From assembly GCA_016870935.1 (NCBI GenBank), contig VGAB01000007.1, positions 1 to 36,935 on the forward strand: a stretch of 36,935 nt of DNA. Direction: 5' to 3'. Positions 8,325 through 17,195 of this stretch are shown piece after piece. The position numbers were made by a program, and so were the translations under genes. Under the pieces are notes generated by a model. It did no database searches. It saw only the letters and a program-made list of their open reading frames with translations, and had not been told where the DNA came from. The stretch is from Actinomycetota bacterium. Its GTDB lineage: Bacteria > Actinomycetota > Acidimicrobiia > Acidimicrobiales > Ilumatobacteraceae. Each line of letters begins with the position of its first letter. Position 1 is the stretch's first letter.

Positions 8325-10493
8325 GTGTCGGAAAGTTCGAACTTCACAGTTTCCGAGGTGGAATCGAAGAAAATTCTCCGCAGTTTCGATGTTCGATTCG
8401 CCGAGGAAGGCGAGGCATTTTCGGTTGATGAATCGGTGGCGGCGGCGAAACGAATCGGTTTTCCCGTTGTTCTCAAGCTGCTCTCTGACTCGATTGCCCA
8501 CAAGACCGAACGGGGTTTGGTCAAACTAAACATTCGCGACGAGGCCTCGCTTCGTGCGGCGGCCACCGAGTTGTTGGCGGCGGCAACCCCCGAAGATGGT
8601 CGGGTTTCGCTGTTGGTCGCGAAAATGGAGGCTGGTCGCCGTGAACTGATTGTCGGTCTCGTGCGGGACGCGCAGTTCGGCGCGTTCGTGATGCTTGGTT
8701 TGGGCGGCGTTTTCGCCGAATTGCATGACGATTTTGTTTTTGCGCCAGTGCCCGTGGACCGAGCTGGTGCGCGTCGTCTGATCGCGCGTTTGCGACAACA
8801 AAACTTCTTCGCGCCTTTTCGTGGCGAACGGGCCGTCGACCTCGAGCAGTTGACGGGGGCAATAGTCGGGGTCTCTGAATTGGCAGAGTCCGACCCGACG
8901 ATCGCGTCGGTGGATATAAATCCGTTGATTGTTCGTCCCGACGGATCGGTAGTTGCAGTCGACGCCCTGATCGAGAAAAGCAAGACGCCACAGCCGATGG
9001 TTGCCGCTGGCTATGCGGTCGAAAATTCGCGCCGAGATTATTTGTCGCTGTTCGAGCCCTCGGGCGTCGTGGTGGTTGGCGCATCGACGCACCCCGGGAA
9101 ATTCGGATTTGTCTCGCTGCACAATATTTTGGCCAACGGTTACCGCGGAAGAGTCTTTGCCACGAACCTGGACGGTTCGTCGGTGTTGGGTCTCGACTGT
9201 TTGACGAGCCTCGATGATCTGCCGCAAGGCCTCGTCGATTTGGCTTTTGTTTGTACTCCGTCGAATTCGAACGAGCAGATCCTGCGCGCCTGCGCCGCCA
9301 AGGGCGTGAGAGCGGTTTACGTGACCTCGGCGGGATATGCCGATTCGGGAGAAGATGGTCGACGGTTGCAAGAACAGTTGGCGAGACTCGCCGATGAACT
9401 CGGGCTGCTGTTGGTCGGGCCGAACGGTCAGGGAATTGTCAGCACGGCGCAACGACTTTGCGCCCAGATAGTGGCGCCGTTTCCGCCGCCAGGTCGAATT
9501 TCGGTCGTCAGTCAGAGCGGAAATTTTTCGTCTAGTTTCATGAACTATTCGCGACAGACGGGCGTCGGAATCGCTCGCGCCGTTTCGGTTGGCAACGCAG
9601 CCCAGGTCGGTATTGCCGAGTTCACGGATTTCTTCGGTCACGACGACCAGACTGCCGTGACACTCGTGTATATAGAAGGTATAGACGACGGTCGGAAGAT
9701 TATGGAGGTCTTCCGGCGCAATGCATCCACGAAGCCGATCGTCGCCGTGAAGGGGGGCGCGACGTCGAGCGGATCAAAGGCGGCCAGCAGTCATACGGGC
9801 GCGATCGCGACCAACGACTTGATTTTCGACGGGCTTTGCGATTCGCTTGGTGTCACGAGGGTGAGAGATATCGAACAAGCATTTGACGTCGCGGCCTCGT
9901 TCGCCACCCAACCGTTGCCAAAGGGTCGCAGAACCGTCGTGTTGACAACCGTCGGCGGCTGGGGAGTGGTCACCGCCGATGTGATCGCCGAAGAAAAGAT
10001 TCTCGAATTGATCGATTTGCCCGACGACTTGATGGTTGAAATCTCGAGGCTGTTGCCGAGCCGATGGAGTCGGAACAACCCGATCGATTGCGCCGGGGGA
10101 GAAACCCGCGAGACGGTGGTCGAAATAATGGGCCTCGTCGCCGCGCACCCGAAAGTTGATGCGATAATTCTTTTGGGAATCGGAATACAGTCGAACCAAG
10201 CAAAAATGATGCGTGACGGCGGCTTTTACGATTCAGGCGACCTCGCTCGCATCGTCGATTATCACGAGAATCAAGATCGCAAATACGCGAAAGCAGCCGC
10301 AGAGCTTTCGATCTTGCACGAAAAGCCGATTTTGGTGGCGACAGAACTTGGCGTGGCCGATCCAAGCAATCCCGGTGTCGTCGCCGTGGGTGAGACCAAC
10401 CGACTCTGCTACGCCAGCGGTCAGCGCGCAGCACGCGCACTGGGTCTAATTTGCAAATACTCGTTGTTTCGTCAGACTGAACCGACCCAATGA
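8325..10493 (+). CDS. ADP-forming acyl-CoA synthetase, fused beta-alpha form
   Basis: The 722-residue protein joins an ATP-grasp domain (about 1-220) to CoA-binding and succinyl-CoA-ligase-like domains (about 240-720). Such enzymes interconvert acyl-CoA plus ADP and phosphate with acid, CoA and ATP. The ATP-grasp part carries AHKTERG with His59, matching the conserved beta-subunit histidine. The alpha part has VVVVGAS (248-254), LLVGPNGQG (362-370), VVSQSGNFSS (about 394-403) and ASSHTG with His490, matching the phosphohistidine region. The domain order is beta then alpha, the reverse of the commoner alpha-beta fusion. Substrate cannot be predicted. It overlaps dacB by ATGA. Confidence 0.85.
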   Translation: MSESSNFTVSEVESKKILRSFDVRFAEEGEAFSVDESVAAAKRIGFPVVLKLLSDSIAHKTERGLVKLNIRDEASLRAAATELLAAATPEDGRVSLLVAKMEAGRRELIVGLVRDAQFGAFVMLGLGGVFAELHDDFVFAPVPVDRAGARRLIARLRQQNFFAPFRGERAVDLEQLTGAIVGVSELAESDPTIASVDINPLIVRPDGSVVAVDALIEKSKTPQPMVAAGYAVENSRRDYLSLFEPSGVVVVGASTHPGKFGFVSLHNILANGYRGRVFATNLDGSSVLGLDCLTSLDDLPQGLVDLAFVCTPSNSNEQILRACAAKGVRAVYVTSAGYADSGEDGRRLQEQLARLADELGLLLVGPNGQGIVSTAQRLCAQIVAPFPPPGRISVVSQSGNFSSSFMNYSRQTGVGIARAVSVGNAAQVGIAEFTDFFGHDDQTAVTLVYIEGIDDGRKIMEVFRRNASTKPIVAVKGGATSSGSKAASSHTGAIATNDLIFDGLCDSLGVTRVRDIEQAFDVAASFATQPLPKGRRTVVLTTVGGWGVVTADVIAEEKILELIDLPDDLMVEISRLLPSRWSRNNPIDCAGGETRETVVEIMGLVAAHPKVDAIILLGIGIQSNQAKMMRDGGFYDSGDLARIVDYHENQDRKYAKAAAELSILHEKPILVATELGVADPSNPGVVAVGETNRLCYASGQRAARALGLICKYSLFRQTEPTQ

Positions 10494-11965
10494 ATCTCAA
10501 AAATTTGAACGAGGCGCTGAAGAGTGTCGTATCGCGCGCCGACCGAATGTCGACGCGCAGACTGATCGTCGCCTTGGTCGCCACGACCACAATTGTTGGC
10601 GTGCCCCTGTTGTCTGTCTGGCAGGTCGCTCTTGCTGCCGGCGAAGAAGTTCGGGAAATCAAGACGCCAAGAATCATGGCGAAAGCACCAGTGACACCGA
10701 TATTCTCGGCACGTCGCACCCCCGAGACGCTCGCGGATCTGATTTCTGCGGGCAAGGTTCAGGCTCGGTTGAATCAGGTCGTCGCCGCGCTGCCGGCAGA
10801 GTCATGTTTGTCGATCTCGACCGACGCCAAGACGGTGATCGAATTCAACTCGACGACGCCATTGATCCCGGGGAGCAATCAAAAACTTCTGACGGCGGCC
10901 GTAGCGCTCGACGTGCTCGGACCAGATCGGCGATTCATCACCAAGATGCTGGGGATAGTCGCCGGTGACGTCGTTCGCGGAGACCTGTGGCTGGTCGGCT
11001 CGGGTGACCCGCTGTTGACGACCCGCGGATATCTGCTCACCGAAAAATATCCGACGCTTACCCCGACCAACGTCGAAAGCCTCGTTGATGCGTTGGTGGC
11101 GATGGGGGTCTCGACCGTCGAAGGCGGGGTCGTCGGTGACGAGAGCATCTATGACTTCGAGCGCTATGTGCCGTCGTGGGGCGACGGCATAAGAAGCGTC
11201 GAGGCTGGTCCGCTTGGTGCGTTGATGATCAACGATGGGGTTGTCAGCGGATCACCATTGAAGCCGGCGAACCCCGCCTTTGCCGCGGCCCGTGAGTTCA
11301 CCAAACTTTTGGTCGCGCGGGGTATCGCCGTGCGCGATGCGCCGGACTCTGGCGTCGCTTCAGCCGACATACCCGTGATCGCGAGCCTCGAGTCCGTGCC
11401 GATGAGCCAGATAGTCGCCGAGATGCTGACCAACAGCGACAACAACACCGCTGAATTGCTGGTGAAAGAAATCGGTCGAGTAGGCAAGGGCTCGGCGACC
11501 CGAATCGACGGCCTGACGGTCATCGCCGAAAAAATCGCCGAATGGGGTTTGCCCGGTGAGGGCGTGGCATTGCTCGACGGCTCCGGGCTCGACCGATCAA
11601 ACCGCCTGACCTGCGATCTTTTGCGTCAACTTTTGCAGCGCGACGGTCGTGACGGCTTGATGACAAATGCGATGGCTCTTGCGGGGCGAACAGGCACCCT
11701 CGGCGACGTGTTTCTTTCTGGCCCGGGTTCGGGGTCAATGCTCGCAAAGACCGGGACTTTGACTGGGGTCAAATCGCTTTCAGGAATGTTTCCGTTGAGT
11801 GATGAGCGAAGCAGCGTGTTTTCTTTGATCATGAACGGCCCTGGCTCGTCAACGCTGAATTTTTATCGTCCCATCTGGAACAATCTTGCGATCGCGCTTG
11901 CCGAGGGAGATGAGCGGATTCAAACCAACAAACTTCTACCCCTGACGCAGGATGCCGCCCCGTAG
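10490..11965 (+). CDS. dacB: D-alanyl-D-alanine carboxypeptidase / endopeptidase (PBP4, S13 family)
   Basis: This 491-residue penicillin-binding protein trims or opens peptidoglycan cross-bridges outside the membrane. A hydrophobic segment at about 24-50, ending in an A-L-A-A-G-like region, serves as signal peptide or anchor. The active-site triads are all visible: SNQK (Ser129, Lys132), SDN (316-318) and KTG (420-422). The long insertion between the first two motifs is typical of class C PBPs. Its ATG overlaps the stop of the acyl-CoA synthetase, so it is probably translated by coupling. Its TAG stop also forms the first three bases of a -10-like box for the next gene. Confidence 0.9.
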   Translation: MNLKNLNEALKSVVSRADRMSTRRLIVALVATTTIVGVPLLSVWQVALAAGEEVREIKTPRIMAKAPVTPIFSARRTPETLADLISAGKVQARLNQVVAALPAESCLSISTDAKTVIEFNSTTPLIPGSNQKLLTAAVALDVLGPDRRFITKMLGIVAGDVVRGDLWLVGSGDPLLTTRGYLLTEKYPTLTPTNVESLVDALVAMGVSTVEGGVVGDESIYDFERYVPSWGDGIRSVEAGPLGALMINDGVVSGSPLKPANPAFAAAREFTKLLVARGIAVRDAPDSGVASADIPVIASLESVPMSQIVAEMLTNSDNNTAELLVKEIGRVGKGSATRIDGLTVIAEKIAEWGLPGEGVALLDGSGLDRSNRLTCDLLRQLLQRDGRDGLMTNAMALAGRTGTLGDVFLSGPGSGSMLAKTGTLTGVKSLSGMFPLSDERSSVFSLIMNGPGSSTLNFYRPIWNNLAIALAEGDERIQTNKLLPLTQDAAP

Positions 11966-11968
11966 AAT
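11963..11968 (+). promoter_or_regulatory. -10-like box, leaderless, overlapping the dacB stop codon
   Basis: TAGAAT begins with the dacB stop codon and ends six bases before the GTG start at 11975. Confidence 0.4.
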
Positions 11969-11974
11969 TGTCTC

Positions 11975-12307
11975 GTGACTGGTTTTAAAATTTCTTCAAG
12001 CGACCCGCAAGAAAGTTCGGCAAAGTCGTTCTCCGAAATCTTCGATTCGTTGATCAAATACACGAAGCGTGAGACTTTGAAACCGATTCGCGGCGCCGGT
12101 CGGTGGATGGCGTTCGGGCTGATTGGCGCGATTTCTTTGTGCCTGGCGATCATCTTCGGAGCGCTCGGCGTGTTGCGTGTTTTGCAAACTATAAGCCTCG
12201 GTGATTCGGAAATCTGGTCGTGGGCGAACTATTTGATCGCGGTCGTGTTTTTGTTGATCGTCTATTTCCTCGCGGTCAAGCGAATCAAGAAAGGCTCGCT
12301 GAACTGA
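11975..12307 (+). CDS. Small membrane protein with two transmembrane segments (holin-superfamily-like)
   Basis: The 110-residue product has a polar N-terminus of about 45 residues, then two hydrophobic segments, about 45-70 (MAFGLIGAISLCLAIIFGAL) and about 84-101, and a basic tail (KRIKKGSLN). This matches small actinobacterial membrane proteins placed in putative holin-like families (Phage_holin_3_6-type). Their role is unknown, and no phage genes are nearby. It sits between dacB and a second small gene whose product is a likely partner. A cell-envelope role is inferred from context only. Confidence 0.65.
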   Translation: MTGFKISSSDPQESSAKSFSEIFDSLIKYTKRETLKPIRGAGRWMAFGLIGAISLCLAIIFGALGVLRVLQTISLGDSEIWSWANYLIAVVFLLIVYFLAVKRIKKGSLN

Positions 12308-12309
12308 TC

Positions 12310-12519
12310 ATGGCCGAGGCGAAAGAGCCGTCGCGCGACGAGGTGATCGCGAATCTCGAGCAGTTTCAAGACGACGTAAAAGAGAACCTCAGCAATCGAT
12401 CGACGCAGTTGAAGGCCTTGATCGGCGGGGCTTCTTCGTTGGGGCTTTTGTCGTCGTTCCTGCTCGGTCGTCGAAGCGGCAAGAAGAAGTCGCGACCGAA
12501 CGACAACCCGAAGAAATAG
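12310..12519 (+). CDS. Small basic-tailed protein downstream of the membrane protein
   Basis: This 69-residue protein starts at ATG 12310, two bases after the preceding stop. The N-terminal half is helical and acidic (RDEVIANLEQFQDDVKENL). It is followed by a short hydrophobic stretch (LIGGASSLGLLSSFLLG) and a lysine- and arginine-rich tail (RRSGKKKSRPNDNPKK). The layout suits a small membrane-associated protein. The frame extends upstream to GTG 12220, but that would lie inside the preceding gene and adds no recognisable sequence. The tight spacing suggests an operon pair with the holin-like gene. Confidence 0.6.
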   Translation: MAEAKEPSRDEVIANLEQFQDDVKENLSNRSTQLKALIGGASSLGLLSSFLLGRRSGKKKSRPNDNPKK

Positions 12520-12531
12520 CCGGTCTGCGCA

Positions 12532-13296
12532 ATGTTCGGTTATGGCGAGAAAGTTCTGCTCTTAGACGCGAAGAAGCGAAGGTATTTGTTCACCCTCAAA
12601 CAAGACGGCGAATTTCACACCCATTCGGGGTTCTTGAAACACGAAGGATTCGTCGGCCAAGACGAAGGCGTGGTTTTGCGATCAACCAAGGGAGCCGAAT
12701 ACATCGCCCTGCGCCCGACTCTCGAAGATTTTGTCATCCAAATGCCGCGCGGCGCGCAAGTCATCTATCCGAAAGACCTTGCGCCGATTTGTATGATCGC
12801 CGACATTTATCCGGGTGCAAAGGTGTTCGAGTCGGGTCTCGGCTCGGGCGCGTTGTCGATGACGATGTTGCGTTACGGCGCCAAAGTTACTGGCTACGAG
12901 TTGCGCGAAGACTTTGCGAATCGGGCGCAGACAAATGTTCGCGAGTTTCTTGGTGCGGGCGCGCTCGATCGCTATCACGTCTCGGTGCGCGATGTTTATC
13001 TGGGCATCTCCGAAAATGGTTTCGATCGAATGGTGCTCGACCTGCCCGAGCCCTGGCGAGTCGTCGCCCACGCCGAAAATTCGCTACGTCGCGGGTCGAT
13101 TCTTGTTTCGTATTCGCCGAGCATCACCCAAGCCACGAAGATGCACGAGACGCTGGGCAAAGGCTGGCTCGACCATCGAACAGTCGAGGTTTTGCATCGA
13201 ACCTGGCACATCGACGGTGCTTCGGTGAGGCCAGATCATCGCATGGTCGCCCACACGGGGTTTTTGACCTCGGCGAGATTCGTCGGCGAAAACTAA
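12532..13296 (+). CDS. trmI: tRNA (adenine-58-N1)-methyltransferase
   Basis: The 254-residue SAM-dependent enzyme makes m1A58 in the T-loop of tRNAs. It has the N-terminal beta-barrel-like domain of TrmI (FGYGEKVLLLD, FLKHEGFVGQDEG), the YPKDLAPICMIADIYPG segment, and SAM-binding motif I VFESGLGSGALS (98-109). The acidic ribose-binding residue follows in GYELRE, and the motif IV DLPEPW carries Asp170. The length is normal for bacterial TrmI. In mycobacteria trmI also lies near the proteasome ATPase gene, which fits the neighbours here. It converges on the ferredoxin gene. Confidence 0.92.
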   Translation: MFGYGEKVLLLDAKKRRYLFTLKQDGEFHTHSGFLKHEGFVGQDEGVVLRSTKGAEYIALRPTLEDFVIQMPRGAQVIYPKDLAPICMIADIYPGAKVFESGLGSGALSMTMLRYGAKVTGYELREDFANRAQTNVREFLGAGALDRYHVSVRDVYLGISENGFDRMVLDLPEPWRVVAHAENSLRRGSILVSYSPSITQATKMHETLGKGWLDHRTVEVLHRTWHIDGASVRPDHRMVAHTGFLTSARFVGEN

Positions 13297-13345
13297 AAAA
13301 GCCTTTTTGGGTTGGGCGACTCTCGCGACTGTCGCGACTTGAGTA

Positions 13346-13591
13346 TCAGGGCTCGATGAAGATGCACTCGCCGGGGCACTCTTCGGCCGACTCGACTACC
13401 GCATCGAGCTGCGAGTCTGCGAAATTCGCCACGCCCGCCGCGCCCTGGGGGTTGCCTTTCGCGGTCGCGTAAATCGTGGAGCCCTCTTTCACGTAGGCCA
13501 AGCCGTCGTCGAGAAGTGTGAACACCTCGGGCGCGATCTCTTCGCAGAGGCCGTCACCTGTGCACAGATCCTGGTCTATCCAAACTTTCAT
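13346..13591 (-). CDS. [3Fe-4S]-type ferredoxin
   Basis: The 81-residue protein starts MKVWIDQDLC. Cysteines 10 and 16 are spaced C-x5-C, and Cys72 is followed by proline. This is the C-x5-C...C-P pattern of bacterial single-cluster [3Fe-4S] ferredoxins that often serve cytochromes P450. Cys76 is an additional cysteine (ECPGEC). A strong Shine-Dalgarno AGGGAGA lies nine bases before the ATG on the minus strand. The gene is inserted between trmI and arc, in the opposite direction to both. No partner P450 or reductase is visible in the window. Confidence 0.88.
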   Translation of the reverse strand: MKVWIDQDLCTGDGLCEEIAPEVFTLLDDGLAYVKEGSTIYATAKGNPQGAAGVANFADSQLDAVVESAEECPGECIFIEP

Positions 13592-13682
13592 GGCTGAGAG
13601 TCTCCCTAAAAATCGCGTTCTGAAACTTGAGTTGAGAACAGACTACACGCCGATCAGACGGGTTGACGGACCAAATTTGGTT

Positions 13683-13710
13683 TTGATAACCGCGATGTTC
13701 GCTATACGGT
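13683..13710 (+). promoter_or_regulatory. Promoter of the proteasome ATPase gene (leadered)
   Basis: TTGATA (13683-13688), a 16-base spacer and TACGGT (13705-13710) form a reasonable sigma-70-like promoter. Transcription would begin near 13717, giving a leader of about 25 bases. The leader holds GAAAGG (13725-13730) as a Shine-Dalgarno site before ATG 13742. Confidence 0.5.
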
Positions 13711-13741
13711 AGGGCTCACGAGTCGAAAGGCAAAATTCACT

Positions 13742-15418
13742 ATGGCACGAGATGGCGATGCGAACGGTGAGGTCGCAAGAGACCGCGCTCGTCAACTCGA
13801 AGAAAAGCTTTTGGAGACAAAAGGCCAGTTGGCCCAAGCCGTGGCACAAAACGAGAAGTTGTCTTACACCTTGCGCGAGTCGCGCGAGCACATCGCGTCG
13901 CTGCGCGACGAGGTCGACAAGTTGACCCAACCCCCGAGCGGCTACGGGGTGGTGGTGGGCAAGAACGACGATCAAACGGTCGACATTCTTTCGAACGGCA
14001 GGAAGATGCGCGTTTCGCTTCATCCCGAAATCGAGTTCGACATGCTTCAGCGTGGCGCCGAGGTCGTGCTCAACGAAAGTTTCAATATCGTGAAGGTGCG
14101 CGTTTCGGAGGCGATCGGCGAGGTGGTGCACCTGAAAGAACTGCTCGACGACGGCGTTCGAGCAGTGGTCGTTTCGCGCGGCGACGACAATCGCGTTTGC
14201 GAACTCGCAGATTCGATGCGCGGGGCGATTTTGCGCAACGGAGACCTTCTGCGAATGGACCCGAAGACGAACCTTTTGCTCGAAAAACTCTCGCAACCAG
14301 AGATCGAGCATTTGCTGCTTGAAGAGGTGCCAGACATCTCGTACGCCGATATCGGAGGATTGGATTCTCAGATCGAGCAGATCGCCGACGCAGTGGAGTT
14401 GCCGTTTCTATATGGCGACCTGTTCGCCGAGCACCAACTGCCCGCACCAAAGGGGATTCTTCTCTATGGTCCGCCAGGCTGCGGCAAGACGCTGATCGCA
14501 AAAGCGGTCGCCAACAGCCTCGCAAAAAAAGTTGCCCTGGCCAACGGTGGCGAAAAAGGCAAGAGCTATTTCATCAACATCAAGGGCCCCGAGTTGTTGA
14601 ACAAATACGTGGGCGAGACCGAGCGACAGATACGACTCGTGTTTCAGCGGGCGCGCGAGAAGAGCGAGGAGGGCTGGCCCGTCATCGTCTTCTTCGACGA
14701 GATGGACTCGATGTTCAGAACCCGCGGCACCGGTATCTCGTCTGACATGGAGTCGACGATCGTTCCGCAGCTTCTGGCCGAGATCGACGGCGTGGAGGGA
14801 TTGAGGAACGTGATCGTGATCGGTGCGACGAACCGCGAGGACCTGATCGACCCCGCGATTCTCCGACCGGGCCGACTTGATGTCAAGATCCGTATCGAAC
14901 GACCCGACGCAGACGCAGCCAAACAAATTTTCTTGCGCTACCTGACAAACGAGGTGCCGATCGCCGACGCCGAGATCGCGGCCCACGAGAACTCGATCGA
15001 CAAAGCGATCGCCGCGATGGTCGACAAAACGGTCGAAATCATGTACAGCAAAGACCAGGAAAACCGTTTTCTCGAGGTCACATATCAAAACGGAGACAGG
15101 GATGTGATGTATTTCAAGGACTTCTCTTCTGGTGCGATGATCGAGAACATCGTGCGAAGGGCGAAGAAGTTGGCGATCAAGCGCGTGATCGGCGGGGGTT
15201 CGCGCGGCGTCAGCAGCGAAGACTTGAAACTTTCGATTCGCCAAGAGTTCAAGGAGCACGAGGATCTGCCGAACACCACGAACCCCGACGACTGGGCGAA
15301 GATCTCGGGCAAAAAGGGCGAACGAATCGTTTTCATACGCACGCTGATTCAAGACGAGGCTGATCGCAGCGCCGGTGGTCGGGCGATTGAAAAAACGGCG
15401 ACAGGCCAGTATCTCTAG
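13742..15418 (+). CDS. arc: Proteasome-associated AAA ATPase (ARC/Mpa)
   Basis: This 558-residue ring ATPase recognises Pup on tagged proteins, unfolds them and feeds them to the 20S core. The N-terminal coiled coil (about 12-62) is the Pup-docking region. OB-fold domains follow (about 65-195), then the AAA module with Walker A GPPGCGKT (243-250), Walker B VIVFFDE (314-320) and the LIGATN-like IGATNRED sensor region. The protein ends in GQYL, the C-terminal motif that docks into the proteasome alpha-ring pockets. Length and termini agree with Mycobacterium Mpa. It is followed nine bases later by dop. Confidence 0.97.
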   Translation: MARDGDANGEVARDRARQLEEKLLETKGQLAQAVAQNEKLSYTLRESREHIASLRDEVDKLTQPPSGYGVVVGKNDDQTVDILSNGRKMRVSLHPEIEFDMLQRGAEVVLNESFNIVKVRVSEAIGEVVHLKELLDDGVRAVVVSRGDDNRVCELADSMRGAILRNGDLLRMDPKTNLLLEKLSQPEIEHLLLEEVPDISYADIGGLDSQIEQIADAVELPFLYGDLFAEHQLPAPKGILLYGPPGCGKTLIAKAVANSLAKKVALANGGEKGKSYFINIKGPELLNKYVGETERQIRLVFQRAREKSEEGWPVIVFFDEMDSMFRTRGTGISSDMESTIVPQLLAEIDGVEGLRNVIVIGATNREDLIDPAILRPGRLDVKIRIERPDADAAKQIFLRYLTNEVPIADAEIAAHENSIDKAIAAMVDKTVEIMYSKDQENRFLEVTYQNGDRDVMYFKDFSSGAMIENIVRRAKKLAIKRVIGGGSRGVSSEDLKLSIRQEFKEHEDLPNTTNPDDWAKISGKKGERIVFIRTLIQDEADRSAGGRAIEKTATGQYL

Positions 15419-15427
15419 GACTCTCTC

Positions 15428-16945
15428 ATGAGCATCGCCAAGATCCTTGGTATCGAGACCGAGTACGGCATCATCTCGAATGGCATCGAATCGAGCCCGA
15501 TCACGGCGTCGTCGTTGCTCATCAATTCGTACGTCAGTCGATTTGACGCGTCAATCGGATGGGACTTCGAGGCCGAGATGCCCGGTTCCGACGCCCGTGG
15601 GTTCAGCCTCGACGAGGTTTTCCCGCCCGATATCGAGGTGAGCATGGTGAACACCGTCCTGACGAATGGTGCGCGCTACTACGTGGATCACGCGCACCCC
15701 GAGATTTCAACCCCCGAGTGCAGGTTCGCATCAGAGGCCGTGCTATTCGACAGGGCAGGGGAAGAAATCGTTCGGCAAAGCATGGTCGCGGCGAAAAAGG
15801 TGCTGCCCGACGGCGCAGAACTGGTCGCCTACAAAAACAATTCCGACGGAAAAGGAAACAGTTACGGATGCCACGAGAACTATCTCCTGAGCCGACATAT
15901 TCCGTTCGGCGAGTTGGCGAGTTTGATCACACCGCACTTCGTGACCAGACAAGTTTTCTGCGGGGCCGGCAAGGTCGGCAACGAATTCGAGGGGATGCCT
16001 CACAATTCGGTTGCCTACCAAATATCGCAGCGTGCCGACTTTTTCGAGGAAGAAATCGGGCTTGAAACCACGCTCAAGCGCCCGATCATCAACACGCGCG
16101 ATGAGCCCCACTGCGACCCGTCGAAGTATCGACGACTGCACGTGATCGTGGGGGACGCGAATATGAGCGAAGTCGCGACCTTTTTGAAGTTGGGCACGAC
16201 GGCGATCTTGTTGGCGATGATCGAGGACGAGCAACTTGATGCGAGTTTGATGCTCGCCACCCCCGTGTCGGCAATCAGGCAGATCAGCCACGATCCAACG
16301 CTTCGTCAAAAGGTTCTGCTCAATTCGGGCAAGATGATGACGGCGCTCGAGGTGCAAGAGGGCCTCTGCGAGCAAGCCGAGCGCTACGCGACGAAATTCG
16401 GCCTCGAGTCGGTCGGCAACGACGAGGGCAAGTTGATTTTGCATCGATGGCGCGAGGTGATCGAAGGTCTGAAGGAGAACCCCGAGTCGCAAAGTCATAT
16501 CGTCGACTGGGTCGCAAAAAAGCGGATCATCGATGGCATGTCGAAAAGGCACGATTTGCGCGTCGGCGATCCGCGCCTGAAGACGGTCGATTTGCAATAT
16601 CACGACATGCGACCCGAGAAGTGTCTGGCGACGAGGGCAGGCCTGGAGACGATGGTCGACGCCGCGAGCGTCGTTCAGGCGATTGACAATCCACCTGAAA
16701 CCACCCGTGCCTACTTTCGCGGAATGTGCCTGAAAAAGTGGCCGAAAGATGTCGTGGCGGCGAATTGGGACAGCATCGTGTTTGATATCGGCAGAGATCC
16801 CTTGAAGCGTCTGCCGATGATGGAGCCGCTCAAAGGCACAAGGTCGCTGACCGAAGATTTGATCAACCGATGCGCGACGCCCGCCGAACTGGTCGCCGCG
16901 CTCGGCGACGAAATCACGAACTCAAATTTCAAACCGTCGAATTAG
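15428..16945 (+). CDS. dop: Pup deamidase/depupylase Dop
   Basis: The 505-residue member of the carboxylate-amine ligase-like family removes Pup from substrates and, where needed, deamidates a C-terminal Gln of Pup. Visible features are GIETEYG with the Mg-binding glutamates, the Dop-specific insertion (about 48-72, rich in acidic and aromatic residues) that PafA lacks, and YYVDHAHPE with the catalytic Asp87. YGCHENYL and [13 protein letters not shown] are also present. AGGA at 15417-15420, overlapping the arc stop codon, serves as Shine-Dalgarno site. Because Pup here already ends in Glu, Dop should act mainly as a depupylase; that is inference from the pup sequence. Confidence 0.96.
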   Translation: MSIAKILGIETEYGIISNGIESSPITASSLLINSYVSRFDASIGWDFEAEMPGSDARGFSLDEVFPPDIEVSMVNTVLTNGARYYVDHAHPEISTPECRFASEAVLFDRAGEEIVRQSMVAAKKVLPDGAELVAYKNNSDGKGNSYGCHENYLLSRHIPFGELASLITPHFVTRQVFCGAGKVGNEFEGMPHNSVAYQISQRADFFEEEIGLETTLKRPIINTRDEPHCDPSKYRRLHVIVGDANMSEVATFLKLGTTAILLAMIEDEQLDASLMLATPVSAIRQISHDPTLRQKVLLNSGKMMTALEVQEGLCEQAERYATKFGLESVGNDEGKLILHRWREVIEGLKENPESQSHIVDWVAKKRIIDGMSKRHDLRVGDPRLKTVDLQYHDMRPEKCLATRAGLETMVDAASVVQAIDNPPETTRAYFRGMCLKKWPKDVVAANWDSIVFDIGRDPLKRLPMMEPLKGTRSLTEDLINRCATPAELVAALGDEITNSNFKPSN

Positions 16946-16962
16946 CCAACTCTGGGTCGAGG

Positions 16963-16991
16963 TTTACAAGCACGAATATTTTCGCTATGGT
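16963..16991 (+). promoter_or_regulatory. Leaderless promoter of pup
   Basis: TTTACA (16963-16968), a 17-base spacer and TATGGT (16986-16991) match sigma-70 geometry. The six-base gap to ATG 16998 places transcription start on the start codon. This would give pup its own promoter inside the proteasome cluster, separate from that of arc and dop. Confidence 0.6.
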
Positions 16992-16997
16992 GCGCGT

Positions 16998-17192
16998 ATG
17001 GCTGAACGGGCACAAAAAAAGAAGGCGAACCCTGAGCGCGTAAAAGACGAGGCGCAGGTCGAGACCAAAGTCGAACCCAAGGGCGAGAAACTGATTGCCG
17101 AACTGGACGATCTTTTGGACGAAATCGACGAGGTGCTCGAGTCAAACGCCGAGGATTTCGTGAAGAGCTATGTGCAAAAGGGCGGAGAGTAG
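16998..17192 (+). CDS. pup: Prokaryotic ubiquitin-like protein Pup
   Basis: The 64-residue, highly charged, probably disordered protein is the tag for proteasomal degradation. The central-to-C-terminal region (ELDDLLDEIDEVLESNAEDF) is the Mpa-binding helix, followed by VKSYVQKGGE. The protein ends in Gly-Gly-Glu, encoded directly by GGC GGA GAG TAG. Many Pups, including the mycobacterial one, end in Gly-Gly-Gln and need Dop to convert Gln to Glu before PafA can use them. This one is ready for ligation as translated. It lies between dop and prcB in the usual order. Confidence 0.97.
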   Translation: MAERAQKKKANPERVKDEAQVETKVEPKGEKLIAELDDLLDEIDEVLESNAEDFVKSYVQKGGE

Positions 17193-17195
17193 CCC

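Noticed and set aside
8526-9641. A 371-codon open frame on the minus strand inside the acyl-CoA synthetase gene
   Set aside because: It is antisense to conserved domains and has no motif of its own.
12220-12309. Upstream GTG start for the small gene at 12310
   Set aside because: It would overlap the preceding gene by about 90 bases and adds no plausible protein sequence. ATG 12310 fits the operon spacing.
13297-13345. A-run/T-run (AAAAAAGCCTTTTT) and repeated TCGCGACT between trmI and the ferredoxin gene, considered as a terminator
   Set aside because: The only stem is A-T pairs with a tiny loop, and the GC repeat is direct rather than a useful hairpin with a T-run.
14408-15352. A 314-codon open frame on the minus strand inside arc
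   Set aside because: It lies fully opposite the conserved AAA domain and shows no recognisable protein features.
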